Shown: positions 44,980 to 58,324 of the stretch, one piece after another
How positions within the stretch are numbered: the first letter of the stretch is position 1
Layout: each line of letters opens with the position of its first letter
Source: Gloeophyllum trabeum ATCC 11539
Taxonomy: Eukaryota > Basidiomycota > Agaricomycetes > Gloeophyllales > Gloeophyllaceae
NCBI RefSeq assembly: GCF_000344685.1
Contig: NW_006920410.1
Coordinates: forward strand, 2,366,693-2,430,692
Direction: 5' to 3'
Length of the DNA: 64,000 nucleotides
Position numbers and translations under genes: made by a program
Notes under the pieces: model-generated
Database searches by the model: none
Told to the model about the DNA's origin: nothing
What the model saw: only the letters and a program-made list of their open reading frames with translations

Positions 44980-45724
44980 ATGTTTTCTGTTCTACGACAA
45001 GTTTCGCGAACAGGATCCTTTCGCCCTGTATCTCTAGCACGGACAACTAGCCGGCGCACGACCTTGACGCCGTTCCTCCGGACTCTCGTCAGTAAGTGAG
45101 GAAATCAAGCTACAGGTTCGCTCCATGACCATGGTTCAGCCAAGCGGTATACGGAGGCACACGAGGCTATCTCCTTCGATGATTCTTCAAAGCTTGGAAC
45201 GGTGTACATCACTGACTACGCGCAGTCAAGTCTGGGAGACGTTGTCTTCGTAGAGTTGGCTAAGGTGGGCGAGAAGGTTGAGAAGGGCGGTGAGTAGCAT
45301 ATGCAGTTGTTGGCCGGTTTCTGATGAACCATATCACAGACAACATTGGCGCTGTGGAGAGTGTCAAAGCTGCCTCAGATATCGTTGAGTGCTTGCTGCC
45401 TCGCTCGCTATGCATTCGTCTTACAGCCTGAGGGCTTGATAGTATGCGCCAGTGTCGGGAGTCGTGAAAGAAATCAATGAAGCTTTGAACTCACAACCAG
45501 GCCTACTGAATAAGTCTCCCGAAGATAAGGGTACAATCATTCTTCATCTGGTCAGAAATCAAATTTGACTTAAGCTGCATACAGGATGGTTATGCAAAAT
45601 TGAAGTTTCTGACCCTTCAGAGGTTTGCAATATTTATGTCCCATTGGCACTTCTACTAACATGGATGGGTCAGGTTGAATCTCTGATGACGGAAGAACAA
45701 TACGTCGAACATTGCAAGTCATGA
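44980..45724 (+). CDS. GCV3: Glycine cleavage system H protein (mitochondrial, lipoylated)
   Basis: Shuttles the methylamine intermediate of glycine between the P, T and L proteins on a lipoyl arm. Exon 1 (44980-45091) encodes an Arg/Ser/Thr-rich mitochondrial presequence (MFSVLRQVSRTGSFRPVSLA). Exon 2 (from 45140) reads KRYTEAHEAISFDD, TVYITDYAQSSLGDVVFVEL. The lipoyl-lysine motif ESVKAASDIY spans an intron, then SGVVKEINEALNSQPGLLNK and GWLCKIEVSDPSEVESLMTE, ending HCKS and TGA. All conserved positions are present. It lies in the same direction 347 bp after TUF1. Confidence 0.95.
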
Positions 45725-45914
45725 GTAAGTCACTCAAGCGACTGACTGCTGAGCGAAGCATCAACTGCTGCCGGAGGAGGGTCAAAAACTCTAGATTACA
45801 GATAGCTGGAGGACGTAGGTGTCCGGGGGCGTAGGTTACATGTGGTGTAAACCATGATTAATGATTCATTCAACCGAGCACAAAGAGGTCGGAAGTAGGA
45901 TGGACCATTAGAGC

Positions 45915-46365
45915 TCATGATGATGCTGGTGGTGGTGATCCAGGCTTGTATTCGAAAGGCTCGCCACGTTCTTCCATCCTCCTCCGTGCCTCCTTAAGAG
46001 CCCACGTTTGTATGCTGTCGGTTTTAGCATTAGCGTTCGATGATATGCGAGCAGCGGTCTACGCACCTGGTATCGGGCTTGTAGTAGAGTAACACCGCCG
46101 CGACCGCCATGGAACCAAACATCCCAACATACCAGATGTTCTCCCAGTCCTCCTTTATCCGCTTTTCGCCTGGTTTCAATGGCTGCACGTCGGATTCGTC
46201 AGGAAACGTAGAGCAGTAGGTAATTCGATGACATGCACTCACCTTCTCGCCGAACAAGTTCCCGGTTGGTTCGTTGTAATGCGGCGCGCCATGGGAGGCG
46301 TGTCGCCTGCCCGTTATACACCGGGGCGGCCTGGCCCTCAGCGAACGGAGCCCTGTAGACAGCAT
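45915..46365 (-). CDS. Mitochondrial complex I ESSS-type subunit (NDUFB11 homolog)
   Basis: Accessory membrane-arm subunit of NADH:ubiquinone oxidoreductase. ATG at 46365: MLSTGLRSLRARPPRCITG is a basic presequence; RRHASHGAPHYNEPTGNLFG EK closes exon 1. Exon 2: PLKPGEKRIKEDWENIWYVG MFGSMAVAAVLLYYKPDT, with one transmembrane helix; the DWENIWYVGMFG stretch is the family signature. Exon 3: IQTWALKEARRRMEERGEPF to PPPASS and TGA at 45915. About 110 aa. It converges on GCV3 (190 bp between stops). Confidence 0.9.
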
Positions 46366-46551
46366 TCGTAGCGTTCGGAGTTATGTTGCAGACTGCCAAA
46401 TGGCGTCGAAACGGAAAGGGCGGTGGCTGAGACCAAACAATGACAAACGACGGGATCCGCAGACAGTCCCGAGTCTTGGGATGGCGTTTGTACATGTAGC
46501 AAAGGCTTGCGGCCTCAAGTCATCGATTCCTCTTTGTAAGCTATGTACAGT

Positions 46552-47603
46552 CTACGGTTCTCTCATAGCTTTAGATAGAATATGATAATCGCATTCGTCC
46601 GCTTCGTCTTCATCCTCCCATGAATCATCCCCGTCGATCCCCGCAGTTTCGCCGCAACTCGTAGAGTTTTCGCCTTCATCCGGCTCTCCGTCGGTCTGGA
46701 TCACTTCCACCCTCTCAGCGTACCCGGGCGATGTAGGATCAATAACGAACCTACTGTTGCATCAGCTGATTAACTTGCCACAACTAGGAGAACCGTACCC
46801 CTGGGATTCGTAGAACCTATTGGCCGCGACGTTGGCTGGCGGAATATATACTGTTAATAAGGTAAATCATCGGGAAGAGCAGGAAGCACCTTTCAAGACA
46901 GTTAACATCACTTTCTGCATACGCCATCGTTGTCCGACATTGTATACTTGTTGCATTAAATGTTTGCCCAAGCCGTGACGTTGCGCTGCTCTGGATACTT
47001 GTAATTCATAGCTGTCCTTGGTCAGAGTAATGGTGATTATATCCAGAAAACGGAGACATACCAATAAATGACGTCTTGCCCAGCTTCGGGCTCAAAACGG
47101 AACGAAACATAGGCTGCTAGAGGGAGTGCACTCTTCACGTTTTCAGCAGAGCTATCGCATCCGGCGGATGGACCACGGACGAGGATGTAGCGCGATAGAA
47201 AGTGGAATAGTTCGGCACGTTTCGCGGGAGGGTCCCATCCGAATGCTGAATCCATGTATCTGCCGGAGAGTTAGAATTCAAAATATATGGGGACCACTCC
47301 AGATCACACACAAACCCTTCATGTTGTCCTCGAAGATCTGCCACACGGCTTCGCGTTCAGCGACGGACAGCCCGGGGCCAGTTGAGACCTGATGGAAGAA
47401 ACTGGTAAGCTCATTGGGTATGTCGCTCCTCGATAGAGGTCTGCAAACATACCTTGATCCGTCAACGGTCACGGAAGGTGAGATGGAGCGTCCAATATCG
47501 GAAGGCGTGGCCTGGTTGATCACTGTGATTCAGTTCAAACCGGGCACAGCGCGAAGATGTGGAAACTGACCTTGTTCGCCCTTTTCACCGCTCTGGAGGA
47601 CAT
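46552..47603 (-). CDS. NatD-type N-alpha-acetyltransferase (NAA40 homolog)
   Basis: GNAT enzyme of the family that acetylates the N-terminal serine of histones H4 and H2A. ATG at 47603 begins MSSRAVKRANK; a weak donor (GTTTCC) is needed to join this to INQATPSDIGRSISPS in frame. Later exons: LSRSDIPNELTSFFHQVS, DSAFGWDPPAKRAELFHFLS, AYVSFRFEPEAGQDVIYW, then the acetyl-CoA-binding region YELQVSRAAQRHGLGKHLMQ and KVMLTVLKANVAANRFYES, FVIDPTSPGY and an acidic tail to TAG at 46552. RxxGLG and the NatD-typical VMLTV-K-N-AAN-FY are intact. Histone specificity is inferred from the family. Confidence 0.82.
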
Positions 47604-47841
47604 GACAGCTTGAGTACTGATATAAAGGTTCGAGTATACAATGTGATGCCCGCTGCGGTGCAGGCCTCCGCTAGATCGTCGCGCTTGTGGCAAGTTCGGA
47701 GGTCCAGGGTCCTCGGTCGGCACGTGGCTGTGATCGATCGAGATCTCTGGCTTTTGCTTAGACCTCGCTTTGGATTCTCCCCTGCAGCAAGCTTTCAGTC
47801 CCAAGTGGTTTGGTTGTACCCCCTCTCTATTATTTGGTACC
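47604..47841. promoter_or_regulatory. Divergent promoter, NatD / RIO2
   Basis: 238 bp between start codons on opposite strands, no TATA box seen. Both products act in nuclear/nucleolar processes. Confidence 0.5.
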
Positions 47842-49781
<1,940 letters not shown>

Positions 49782-50152
49782 ACTGGTTCTCGAGAGTTTA
49801 TTGGTGTCTGTAGAGTCTAGATCTTGTAAACTAGGATGTATATGTTCGCTTATCGTGTCGCTGGCTGTACCGGGCACTTGTTAAGCTAGTCTCTTGTATT
49901 TTTGGGACCTTGCTCAACGCTCACTGGTGGCACACTGCCACATCTGGACGAAGAGGCATGTTCGTGGATTAGATATCATCTCCCCAGGCGTAGCTAGTAA
50001 GCTACCAGTTGCCCCCATGGGCGATTGGGGCAGGTTTTCAACGAGACTGAATCAAATATTTCCCCCCATGGTGTGGTTGTCGTACACATCGCAGGAGTCT
50101 AAATAGTCTACAAGATTATCATACGGTCTTTGCCGACATAGCTGCGTCTGCT
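49782..50152. other. Convergent intergenic region RIO2 / MFS
   Basis: 370 bp between two stop codons on opposite strands. No gene or repeat recognised. Confidence 0.5.
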
Positions 50153-52198
50153 TTACACCGTCTGGCTCGACTCTTCTTGGGCTACTTTCTTTTCCTCGCT
50201 AGGAGGCTCCGACTCCTGCGCTACTGCCAGTGTATCGCGTGGTGAATCCTTCCCCACCGGCGGTACGCCGCCTTCTAAGTCTGTCTCACCGACCGAGTAT
50301 TGCTGTCGCTCCTTGATTACCTTCTGCCGCGCTTCCCATCCGCCTTCCCACCCAATCCATGTATGCCGCTCACAATGTGGCCCGCGGAGCAGAAGGATTG
50401 CGAGTTCCCAACCACAGAAAGCCATCGAGAGACCAGCAGCGGCGCGCCACCCATAGTCGACGAAGACCTTCGTACCTACTGAGGTACCCATAACTTGACC
50501 GATAAATATCTAAGACAAACGTTACTCCAGATACATCTGTGAGGGAAGGAAGTGAGGCGGACCGATATGACCAATACCGCGTTAAGTCGTGCGCGAGCGG
50601 ATGGGTCGATCCTGCGGTAGGCATTCAACAGAAATGGCTGCATAATCATAAAAGTTCACGCACGCCCAAACAGCTGTGGTCAACGAGACCTGCTGCATCT
50701 GCCTGAAACTATCAATCCCAAAGCATGTCACAATGACCGCCCCCACGTTGATACCACCGGCTCCAGTTTGAATAGCTTGAGCGACGGTGAGAAATAGGGT
50801 GGCCACCAAGGTGGCATACCACGGGATGAGACGGTCAGTTATGCGACCGAGGATCGGGCCCATGGCCACCCCGAACATTCCCGCCAGACCGAAGAGTCCG
50901 ATATCCAGGCTAAAAGGGATATCTGTGAGCGGCGATATAGGAATCTTCTGGCGAAAAGCGCAGAACCCACGTGGAATAATAGTACGGCGGTCCTCCAAGA
51001 AGGAACGTTAACGTGACCCAGAAACTCGTAAACATGGCGCTTGACGCAATTTGGATCAGGCATGCTTGGATGAGAAGCGGCTCAGTAACCGTGAACTTCG
51101 CCATCGTGTAGAGGATCCTGAAATAAGTCAAGTCCTGGTTTCGAGCGGGATAGTCCGGCAGGACGAAATAAAACAACGCGAAGACGGCAGCTTGCGCGCC
51201 GATAGCCATGTAGTATACGACTCTCCACGAAGCAAATTGTGCTATGATTCCGGCGAGTACCCTGGCGAGGAGGATGCCTAGGAGAAGGCCGGACAGGACG
51301 ACTGAGATGGCCGATGCCTTGCGCTCCGGCGGGGCCAGATCGGCCGCCAAAGGCATGAGAACCATTGGCGCCACTGTGAACACGCCGACAAGGAAGCTCA
51401 TGGCCTCGAAGACCGCTAAGGATTTCGTGATGGCGAGCGGGATAGTGAAGGCCCCGGCACAGAAAACGAGGAGGAGAATCAGGGGCCGCCGGCGGATGAG
51501 ATCACCTAATGGTGAAAGAAAGAGTAGTCCCACAGCATAGCTATTGTACGAGGCGTCAGCAGGGCTACCAGGACAAAGACCGGTATTCAAAACAAACCCG
51601 GCTTGTATAAGCGTTGGTATGCTACGAAATGATTAGTTCTGAATTCATTACAATGGACGACGTGGCGAATCGGTGATGCGGAGCCGCTGCTAATGCTATG
51701 CATCAAATGGGCCAGCGTCCCAGGAACAGACTCTCGGGCTCCCATATGCTGTACCCTGCGGATGGCCGAACCACGAGTGAAATATACACAGCTGCGCGAA
51801 CTCCGCACCCTCGATGACAGGTGGATGTGAAGCCTGAGTGTAAATGAACGACATACTTCGATACCTCAGTGTACGTAACACCAAACGAGTGAGATAATTG
51901 TACTGACGGCCATCAAAGAAGTGAATACTTTAGGCTGCTATATATTGAAGGCAAACAGTTACTCACTGAGAATAGGTTGGCAATAATACAGATTTGATAC
52001 GACTGTGGCGGATATCCATGAATACGAGAGTCTTTACATTAATTTGTGGCCCTCACTGAATGTACTGCCGAAACCAAACGTAACATTCAGTATAATACTG
52101 AACTTCGCAGGGTGAGCGGGGTCATGGCGAAGTTTGCTAGGGATGGGCAGGAAACCGAAGTCTTTCGTGATAGGAACACTGCCTTGGGTTTCGTCCAT
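50153..52198 (-). CDS. Major facilitator superfamily (MFS_1) transporter, 5' part uncertain
   Basis: Twelve-helix secondary transporter; substrate unknown. From ATG 52198: MDETQGSVPITKDFGFLPIP, then FSIILNVTFGFGSTF (start of TM1). A later exon reads QLSHSFGVTYTEVS (about 51860-51905), the next IPTLIQAG, then YAVGLLFLSPLGDLIRRRPL with the MFS D-x3-RR loop. ADLAPPERKASAISVVLSGL, GILLARVLAGIIAQFASWRV, DIGLFGLAGMFGVAMGPILG, QMQQVSLTTAVWAIDPSARA and IFIGQVMGTSVGTKVFVDY follow, ending ESSQTV at 50153. The segment between TM1 and QLSHSF (about 51910-52000), where relatives carry NLYYCQP, does not splice cleanly, so the gene may be damaged or contain a micro-exon. Confidence 0.75.
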
Positions 52199-55100
52199 AC
52201 CTGGGAAGGAGACAATACAAGTTAGTCACTAACAACAGTCTCGCCTACGTTCAATACCTCCTGAAGAAGATGCGGACGAGAGGAGTCGCACAGCAGATAC
52301 ATCCTCATGTCCTATTTTGCGTGTACCGTGCCATCCGTTAGTAAGACGGGCCCCCACATGTGCGGGCCAATAGCGTGCAAGGAGCGGACCGGATGTAGCC
52401 GGATTGATGTGTATTCGACCAATGGCATGGCACAGCGTTGTCTATCGTTTCCGCAACTTGGAAATGCGCGACCGACTTAATCTCTGACTTGGAAATAGCG
52501 CTCTGACTATACTTAGTGATGAGAGAAGGACTCTAACAAGGATCTGAAAACGGTTGTGACCAGGTATCAGTTATTATACCCCCGATCAGTTTGAGACCCG
52601 TACGTTCAAGTCTGAACTGAGTGTATCTCGAACTTCATCGCCCGGTACATCCATAGCATGCTGGATCTGAATTACCGTGGCTAGACATTGGTATCCTGCG
52701 CGTCGGCGGACCCGACCGTGGCCAGATTCTCGGCGTGGCACACCAGTCGGCTGGAGTTGCTGCGTGCTAGTGAGCCATGACCGACACGCTTGACTCGAAG
52801 GCCAAGTACGGCTTCAACGTCACTCAGGCCTCACACTAGTTCTGACTACACATTCTGTTTAGTAGAGTCCATGTTACATTGTCCTACAGCGATCTATGGA
52901 GAAGCTATCCCCTATATATATTGTAGCGATGCCCGCTGCCCGTCCAGGCCTCTCGCAATGGCATTTGTAAGTCTTCCTCGATAACATCCCCGCCTACTTC
53001 AGTCACCCAAAGCTACATCGGAAATGGCCTGTCAAAGCCCGGTAAATGGCGGGCCTAGTATCCCACCATTCTACAGCCAGCGTACAGTGCTAACCTATCT
53101 CTCCGATGCGGCCACCTTGCGCTCCTGTCGGTCAGCCTAGGCACTCTCGGTGTTGGCCATTCCACTCCGTCAGTTTTCCCGAACGCATATATGAAATGCA
53201 CAACACGCCCTCTCCTCTGGAACACATCACAGGGTCATGACAAGTCCTGTGACGGGTGACCACGCTCCCATTCATCCTGGGCCATGTCCTCCGTCAGTGC
53301 CTCGATGTTTCTTCACTAGCCCTTCCATTGAGCCACTAAAGCAGGCCCGCAGCTCCCAATAGCCACCTTCCGAGGCGCGCAAGACACCGGTGTATATGAG
53401 TCGCAGCGTCCGTTATACTTCTCCCGAATCACACGCTTGCCAGCACCGCAGGAAGGCGACATGGACACTCAATATTCAATACTCGGTCCGCAGAAACGAT
53501 TCGGATACACATTAGTGTCTCCAGGAATAAGTTCATGTTGCTCAACATATACATCAGACAGCTTATCCCTTCGTGATGAATATGCAGAGGGTCAGGCTTA
53601 CCGAGTGTCCCTCTCCGAGAATCTGGATGGGCACATGGAAGCGCCGCTTGTCGATCAGGTGCGTCACTACCATGGCCAGAAACAGCAGCAAACATCGATG
53701 TCTAAATGACAGCCTGATACCTTTTGGCTCACGGTGGCGTCAGCCCTCTTCTTAGTCGCGCCAGACAGGATTCTACCCTCTCCTGCTTCAGAATCATCGT
53801 ACCTCGTTGCGCGTCCCGCGTATGGACACTCAGCAACGAAACAAAGCTAGGGACGGCTGCAGTGCGTGCAGAGAGTGGAGTAGGTTGTGTCTCAGCGGTC
53901 CCGAAAGGATCAGCGCATGGTCAACGAAGAGCAAGTTGCTACTCCGTGTCACAGACACCTGGTCACGGGAGCTCCGGGGGGGGGGGCTGTAGGGATGGCC
54001 ATCCGATGGCCAGTGTGGTGGCATGTCTACAGCATCCGTCGAAAGGTGTGTTAATCGGTAGTAGCTAATTTATAACAGCAAAGATTGAGTAACTGTTCGA
54101 GCATTGTCAGCGTTCCTGACAAATGAAGCACTTGCATTAGTGTAGGAGTGCATAAGATCCCCTGGATCTCGAGATGCCTGATGCGACACATACTTGCTTT
54201 GCAATCCAAAGCAGATACTTGGGCGAGAACGAAACAGCGGGCCATGTATCTTCTCTCTGACATGGCAAACCAGAAGTAAGATCCACAGATCGCGTTGATG
54301 TCGCACTGATATCGAAGCCGTGCAACATACATGTACCTGCCCCCTCAGGTTTTCATCGTGTCACACTCGATCATTCTACCCAACCTCCTGCCTCGAACCG
54401 ACAGCAGGCTGGTCTAGATTTCACGTTGGACAGGCAATCTGGGGAGTGGCGTGGGGTTGCTGTCTGTAAGCTAAAACTACGTTAATCTCTGCGGACGTTG
54501 TAAGCAACATTCCAAGCAATTTCCTGTCGGCAGCGATGCGGTGAATAGGCATACTGCCCTATGTATACGCGGCCATGAAGATATTATCGTTCTGTGATGA
54601 ATGGATGCAGCTGCAAGGGCGACGATCAATCGATCACGTACGTGCATTGGTGGAAAGTACAAGACCGAATTTGTGCTGCAACTGACATAAGAACCATACT
54701 GGCAATTCCGGAAAGAGAGTATCTCAAACCTGACTCGAACCTCGGCGGACTTTATGGAACCTTGTTTTTTTAGCCTATTCATGTCTCCCCGGGAAGATGT
54801 TGTCGAAGAGAAACTGCGAGAATTAGATATTCACTTCTCCCGCCCCGGGTGGCGAGCGGATCAGAGTTCGTCTATCCCATCGCACCCCATGGTACGGCAG
54901 CTGCAGATGTTAGGACGGATTATAAATTTAAAATTCATTTCAGGCGTTGCCTAAGCGTACCTGCTTGACCCCAATACGCTCTATCTCGCAGTCTCGCAGT
55001 GTGGGTCCAATGATATCACTGATCGAAGTAAAGCGCTCACGTGAATGCTGATTTGAACGCTCTGTCCAGTTGTTCTAGAAGTTGCAACTTCAGAAATCGT

Positions 55101-56186
55101 TGAGAAAGGTCCGAAGATTTGAAGAAGAAGCTTCCCAGATCCCGAGATAAATGAGATCGAAGGACAAGGGAAGCCGGCGGCTTGAGAACGAGCGACTCCG
55201 TAACGGACCACGGGACCAGATACTGAGCTCGTGCAACGGAGGACACCTGACTTCGAGCGCCGCAACGGAATCGTAAGCATGAGCGCATCAACGTCCACCG
55301 GAAACCATTTGGTGATTGGAAGTCCAGATTACCGCCGCCAGGGATCGAATCGTAAAGGTTTATGATCGAGGGTTAGAACAGCCTCCCGGTGCTGAGGGAC
55401 GTGTTGACCTTATGGGAGAGACCTCTAGATACGACTGACAGCAGGCTGATATGAGGGTGCCGACGCTTTTGTGAGGCGTCCCCAGTCCTAAAATCAGACG
55501 CAGCTGCTTGATTGGCAAGCGAATAATCCCCCGAGAAAGGGGGCGCACGGAAAGTCTGTACGCAGAACTGGCTGTTGAGCTAACGTTCCCGTTCGTCGGG
55601 ACACTGCCAGAGAGCTAATTAGGTTGCCCGCGATGCTCACGAGTTCGAGGACCCTGAGACAGTGGTCCGTATCGGACGATCGTGTGATCGTAGAAATCGA
55701 CATGCCATTGACAGGATGAGCGCGGGCATATTTCTGGGATCAAAGGAAAGTCACTATATGCACTCCGCATCGCATGAAATAACGCAGTATGGCATGAAGC
55801 CAAGGCGCACGTAGGATATTGCACAATAGTATTTCGCAGGTGGTACATGTGAGTCTCGGGATATGTCAGGAAATACACCGATGGAACGTACGAAAGCGTC
55901 GGCCCAGACGCAGATGCATTGCCTCTCCCGCCGCTTGCCCCCCGTATAGATATCTAGAAAAGCACGGGTAACATGAAAGGAGGAGATGAGGGACCGCATG
56001 TAGTGTTGAAGAGGAGAAAGGGTCACGTATGTGGTACTATCTTGCGATCGGTTCACTGGCATCCCGATGAGCACGTCGGTTGGAGGCGGTTACTGATGAT
56101 TGGCGGAAGTGGAGACTAATGCCAACATTAGATCAATACCACGATCCAGATAGATGTACTTACGCCGAAATCCATATTACTCCGGT
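52199..56186. other. Gene-poor region of about 4 kb
   Basis: No supported gene. Frames are short (under about 115 codons) and overlap on both strands without family resemblance. A coding-like stretch at about 52690-52840 (reading ILRVGGPDRGQILGVAHQSA, then TDTLDSKAKYGFNVTQASH) may be a gene remnant; I cannot name it. An 11-nt G run lies at 53976-53986. No long terminal repeats, tRNA or terminal inverted repeats were noticed. Confidence 0.5.
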
Positions 56187-56979
56187 TCAATCAGTACTGC
56201 TGGTAGGTTGGAACTTGTGTTTGCCTTGCAGATGCACCGGCGTCATGCCCTTGCCACTCCCAGTGACGCCGACTACGAGGAAGAAAATGAGAAATGAATA
56301 ACCGGTCGTCACATAATTATACACTGGAACGACGCTCACCTTTACCGAGAGGGTTGTCTGGCGTCTTGAATATACTAGTGCCACTGACACCAGCGATATT
56401 GATGCCCTTCTTCTCCGCCTTCTTGGCAAACTTCTGCCAGGTCTGCTGTTTCTGCATCTGCTCCTTCGCCTTCGCAGCCTTCGCCTCGAGCTTCTTCTCG
56501 TTCTTCTTCTTCTTCTTTTCCTTCTCCTCCTCCTCCGCTTTCGTCAGCTTCCGCTTCAGCGAGGACGAAGACGGGCCGGCAGAGTTGTAGTTTGGAGGCA
56601 GGGGCTTGAGGGACGAGCCCTCCACAAGCTCCGTGTTGTTGTACCCCTTGAACACAATGCTGTACACCCGCTTCTCGGCTGACCCGCCAACGGAAATGAC
56701 CTTGGCAGGGTACCACTGGCCGTCGCCAGAGTACTTCCCCAGACACTCGTCGCCGGCACTCCACACATGCGCACTCGAGCTCGCGTGCGCGTGCTTTCGC
56801 GACTCGGACTTGGAGGATGCAGACGCCTCCGCTTGCGCGATCGCCGCCTGCGTCAGGTTAATGAGCTCTTTCAGTTCCTCTCTGAGCGATGATAATTCGG
56901 TGTTAGTCGGGTCTGCCTGGAGTGCAAGCTCGACTTGCGAAAGTTGTACTTGGTATGTCTCGAGGTCAGCTTTATCCAT
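56187..56979 (-). CDS. SPF30/SMNDC1-like Tudor-domain splicing factor
   Basis: Tudor protein needed for assembly of the tri-snRNP into the spliceosome in animals. ATG at 56979; a large exon to about 56339 encodes a helical N-terminus (MDKADLETYQVQLSQVELAL, SLREELKELINLTQAAIAQA) and the Tudor domain WSAGDECLGKYSGDGQWYPA, VYSIVFKGYNNTELVEGSSL with aromatic-cage residues W, Y and N in place. A Lys/Glu-rich coil follows (KAEEEEKEKKKKKNEKKLEA), then QTWQKFAKKAEKKGINIAGV SIFKTPDNPLGK. A 3' exon gives VGVTGSGKGMTPVHLQGKHK and STD, TGA at 56187. The KSIF/K-P---GKVGVG-SGKGMT-like ending is typical of SPF30. Confidence 0.9.
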
Positions 56980-57366
56980 GGTGGTGGTTGCTTGGGGTGA
57001 AAGGTGGGATTACAGAGAACGAGAGCAGGCAGCAGGGTGGAATCGACGACGGGGTAAGCGGCAGGAACGTCAAGTCCTCGAGGTGTGGGACACTTAGACT
57101 CATGGACTGCGACTCGGAGCACCGGAGCCCGGGAGGGGCACGTACCGGCGACAAGCCTGTCGTTCGTCCCCAAGTTCTTCCCGGGACCTTCAGAAAGTGT
57201 CTTACGTTCGAATGGCTGTCTGACTGTATGACAATTCGGGATCTGGTTTACTACGGAGAACATGCGTGGCTCGGATTCCAAACTTGACTAGGATACATGC
57301 TTCAGGCTCAGTATGCTACAGTCTCCGGAAATATAGAGGGCCGACGACTGCTGGTTCGATGCAAGA

Positions 57367-58324
57367 CTACAACGTCGGGGGCGGCACATGCAATCCGGTT
57401 GGAACGACTCCGAGATCAACCGAATGCCTCCTGATAGGCTCGACCCCTTCAAGTTTGTCTGAGGAGGATGCTAGGACCCTCCGCAGATTGACGTTCTGCA
57501 CGATCCAGTGATTCTATCAGCATCTTGTCTGGATCTTGACACACAGTCTATATCGACTCACGGCACGCTCAATCTCCAAGAGCTTGAGCTTCATGTGCGA
57601 ATCGTCGTGCTGCAGGCCGGCAACCATACTCTGTACCGCCACGATGCGGTGAATAACCTGAGCCAGGCAGTCGGAAACCAGGAATAACGCACCTTCGCGG
57701 TTTTCGAATTCAAGCCCTTAAACGGGTCGAGCTTCTCGAAGGGGACGGGATAGAAGCCAACGCTGATTAGCTGGGCGTGTAATCGGTCAACATGCGCTTC
57801 TAGGCTTGCAGTGTAAATCGTGCGTCGGTGGGGGGCGCCCATGGTCGAACTATCTCGGGTCGGTCAGGGACTGGACTGACGCTGACAGGAATGAGGAAGA
57901 CGTACAGTTCGTGCGCGGAGAAGAGGGACTTTTCGAGTGCGTGGTTCCATATGCGGCGTCTCTTTGCACCATCCTTTTTCGCGTAAAGTCTGGCGTATGG
58001 ATGCGGAATCGTCGTGCGCAGATGTGGCAGATAGGTCTGACCCTCTGATGCGCTGGCTGGGCTGCTGCGCAGATCGCACGGTTGATCTTGCATGTCCTCG
58101 CTGCTGGCATATCCAGAGGAGAACAAGGGCGGACCGGGCTGCGCATCTGGGTGCGTGGTATCAAAGGGACGCGCGGGGAGTTCCTGAGAGCCGTACGTCG
58201 GCGACGGGGACGTATCGTACGGCGACATGGACATGGTGGGGCTGGCTGGGCTGGAGAGCTGGGACGACGGCGGGGACGATGGAAGGTTGGTGAAGTTCAC
58301 GTCGAGGGGACAAGTATTAACCAT
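57367..58324 (-). CDS. Basidiomycete protein with conserved C-terminal coiled coil, unknown function
   Basis: Start taken at ATG 58324 (MVNTCPLDVNFTNLPSSPPS); an in-frame ATG at 58381 is an alternative. The N-terminal half is Ser/Pro-rich and disordered, with a basic patch KKDGAKRRRIWNHALEKSLF. After an intron (GTACGT...GATAG) comes STMGAPHRRTIYTASLEAHV DRLHAQLI and GFYPVPFEKLDPFKGLNSKT, then SMVAGLQHDDSHMKLKLLE IERA and, in the last exon, NVNLRRVLASSSDKLEG to LHVPPPTL and TAG at 57367. The SLEAHVDRLHAQL stretch forms a coiled coil and, from memory of such proteins, is the conserved part in agaricomycetes. No enzymatic motif. Function unknown. Confidence 0.7.

Noticed and set aside
57349..57359. 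GGTTCGATGCA as a tRNA B box
   Set aside because: Lacks the final CC of the B box and no A box or cloverleaf can be built around it; it lies in the last exon of a protein gene.
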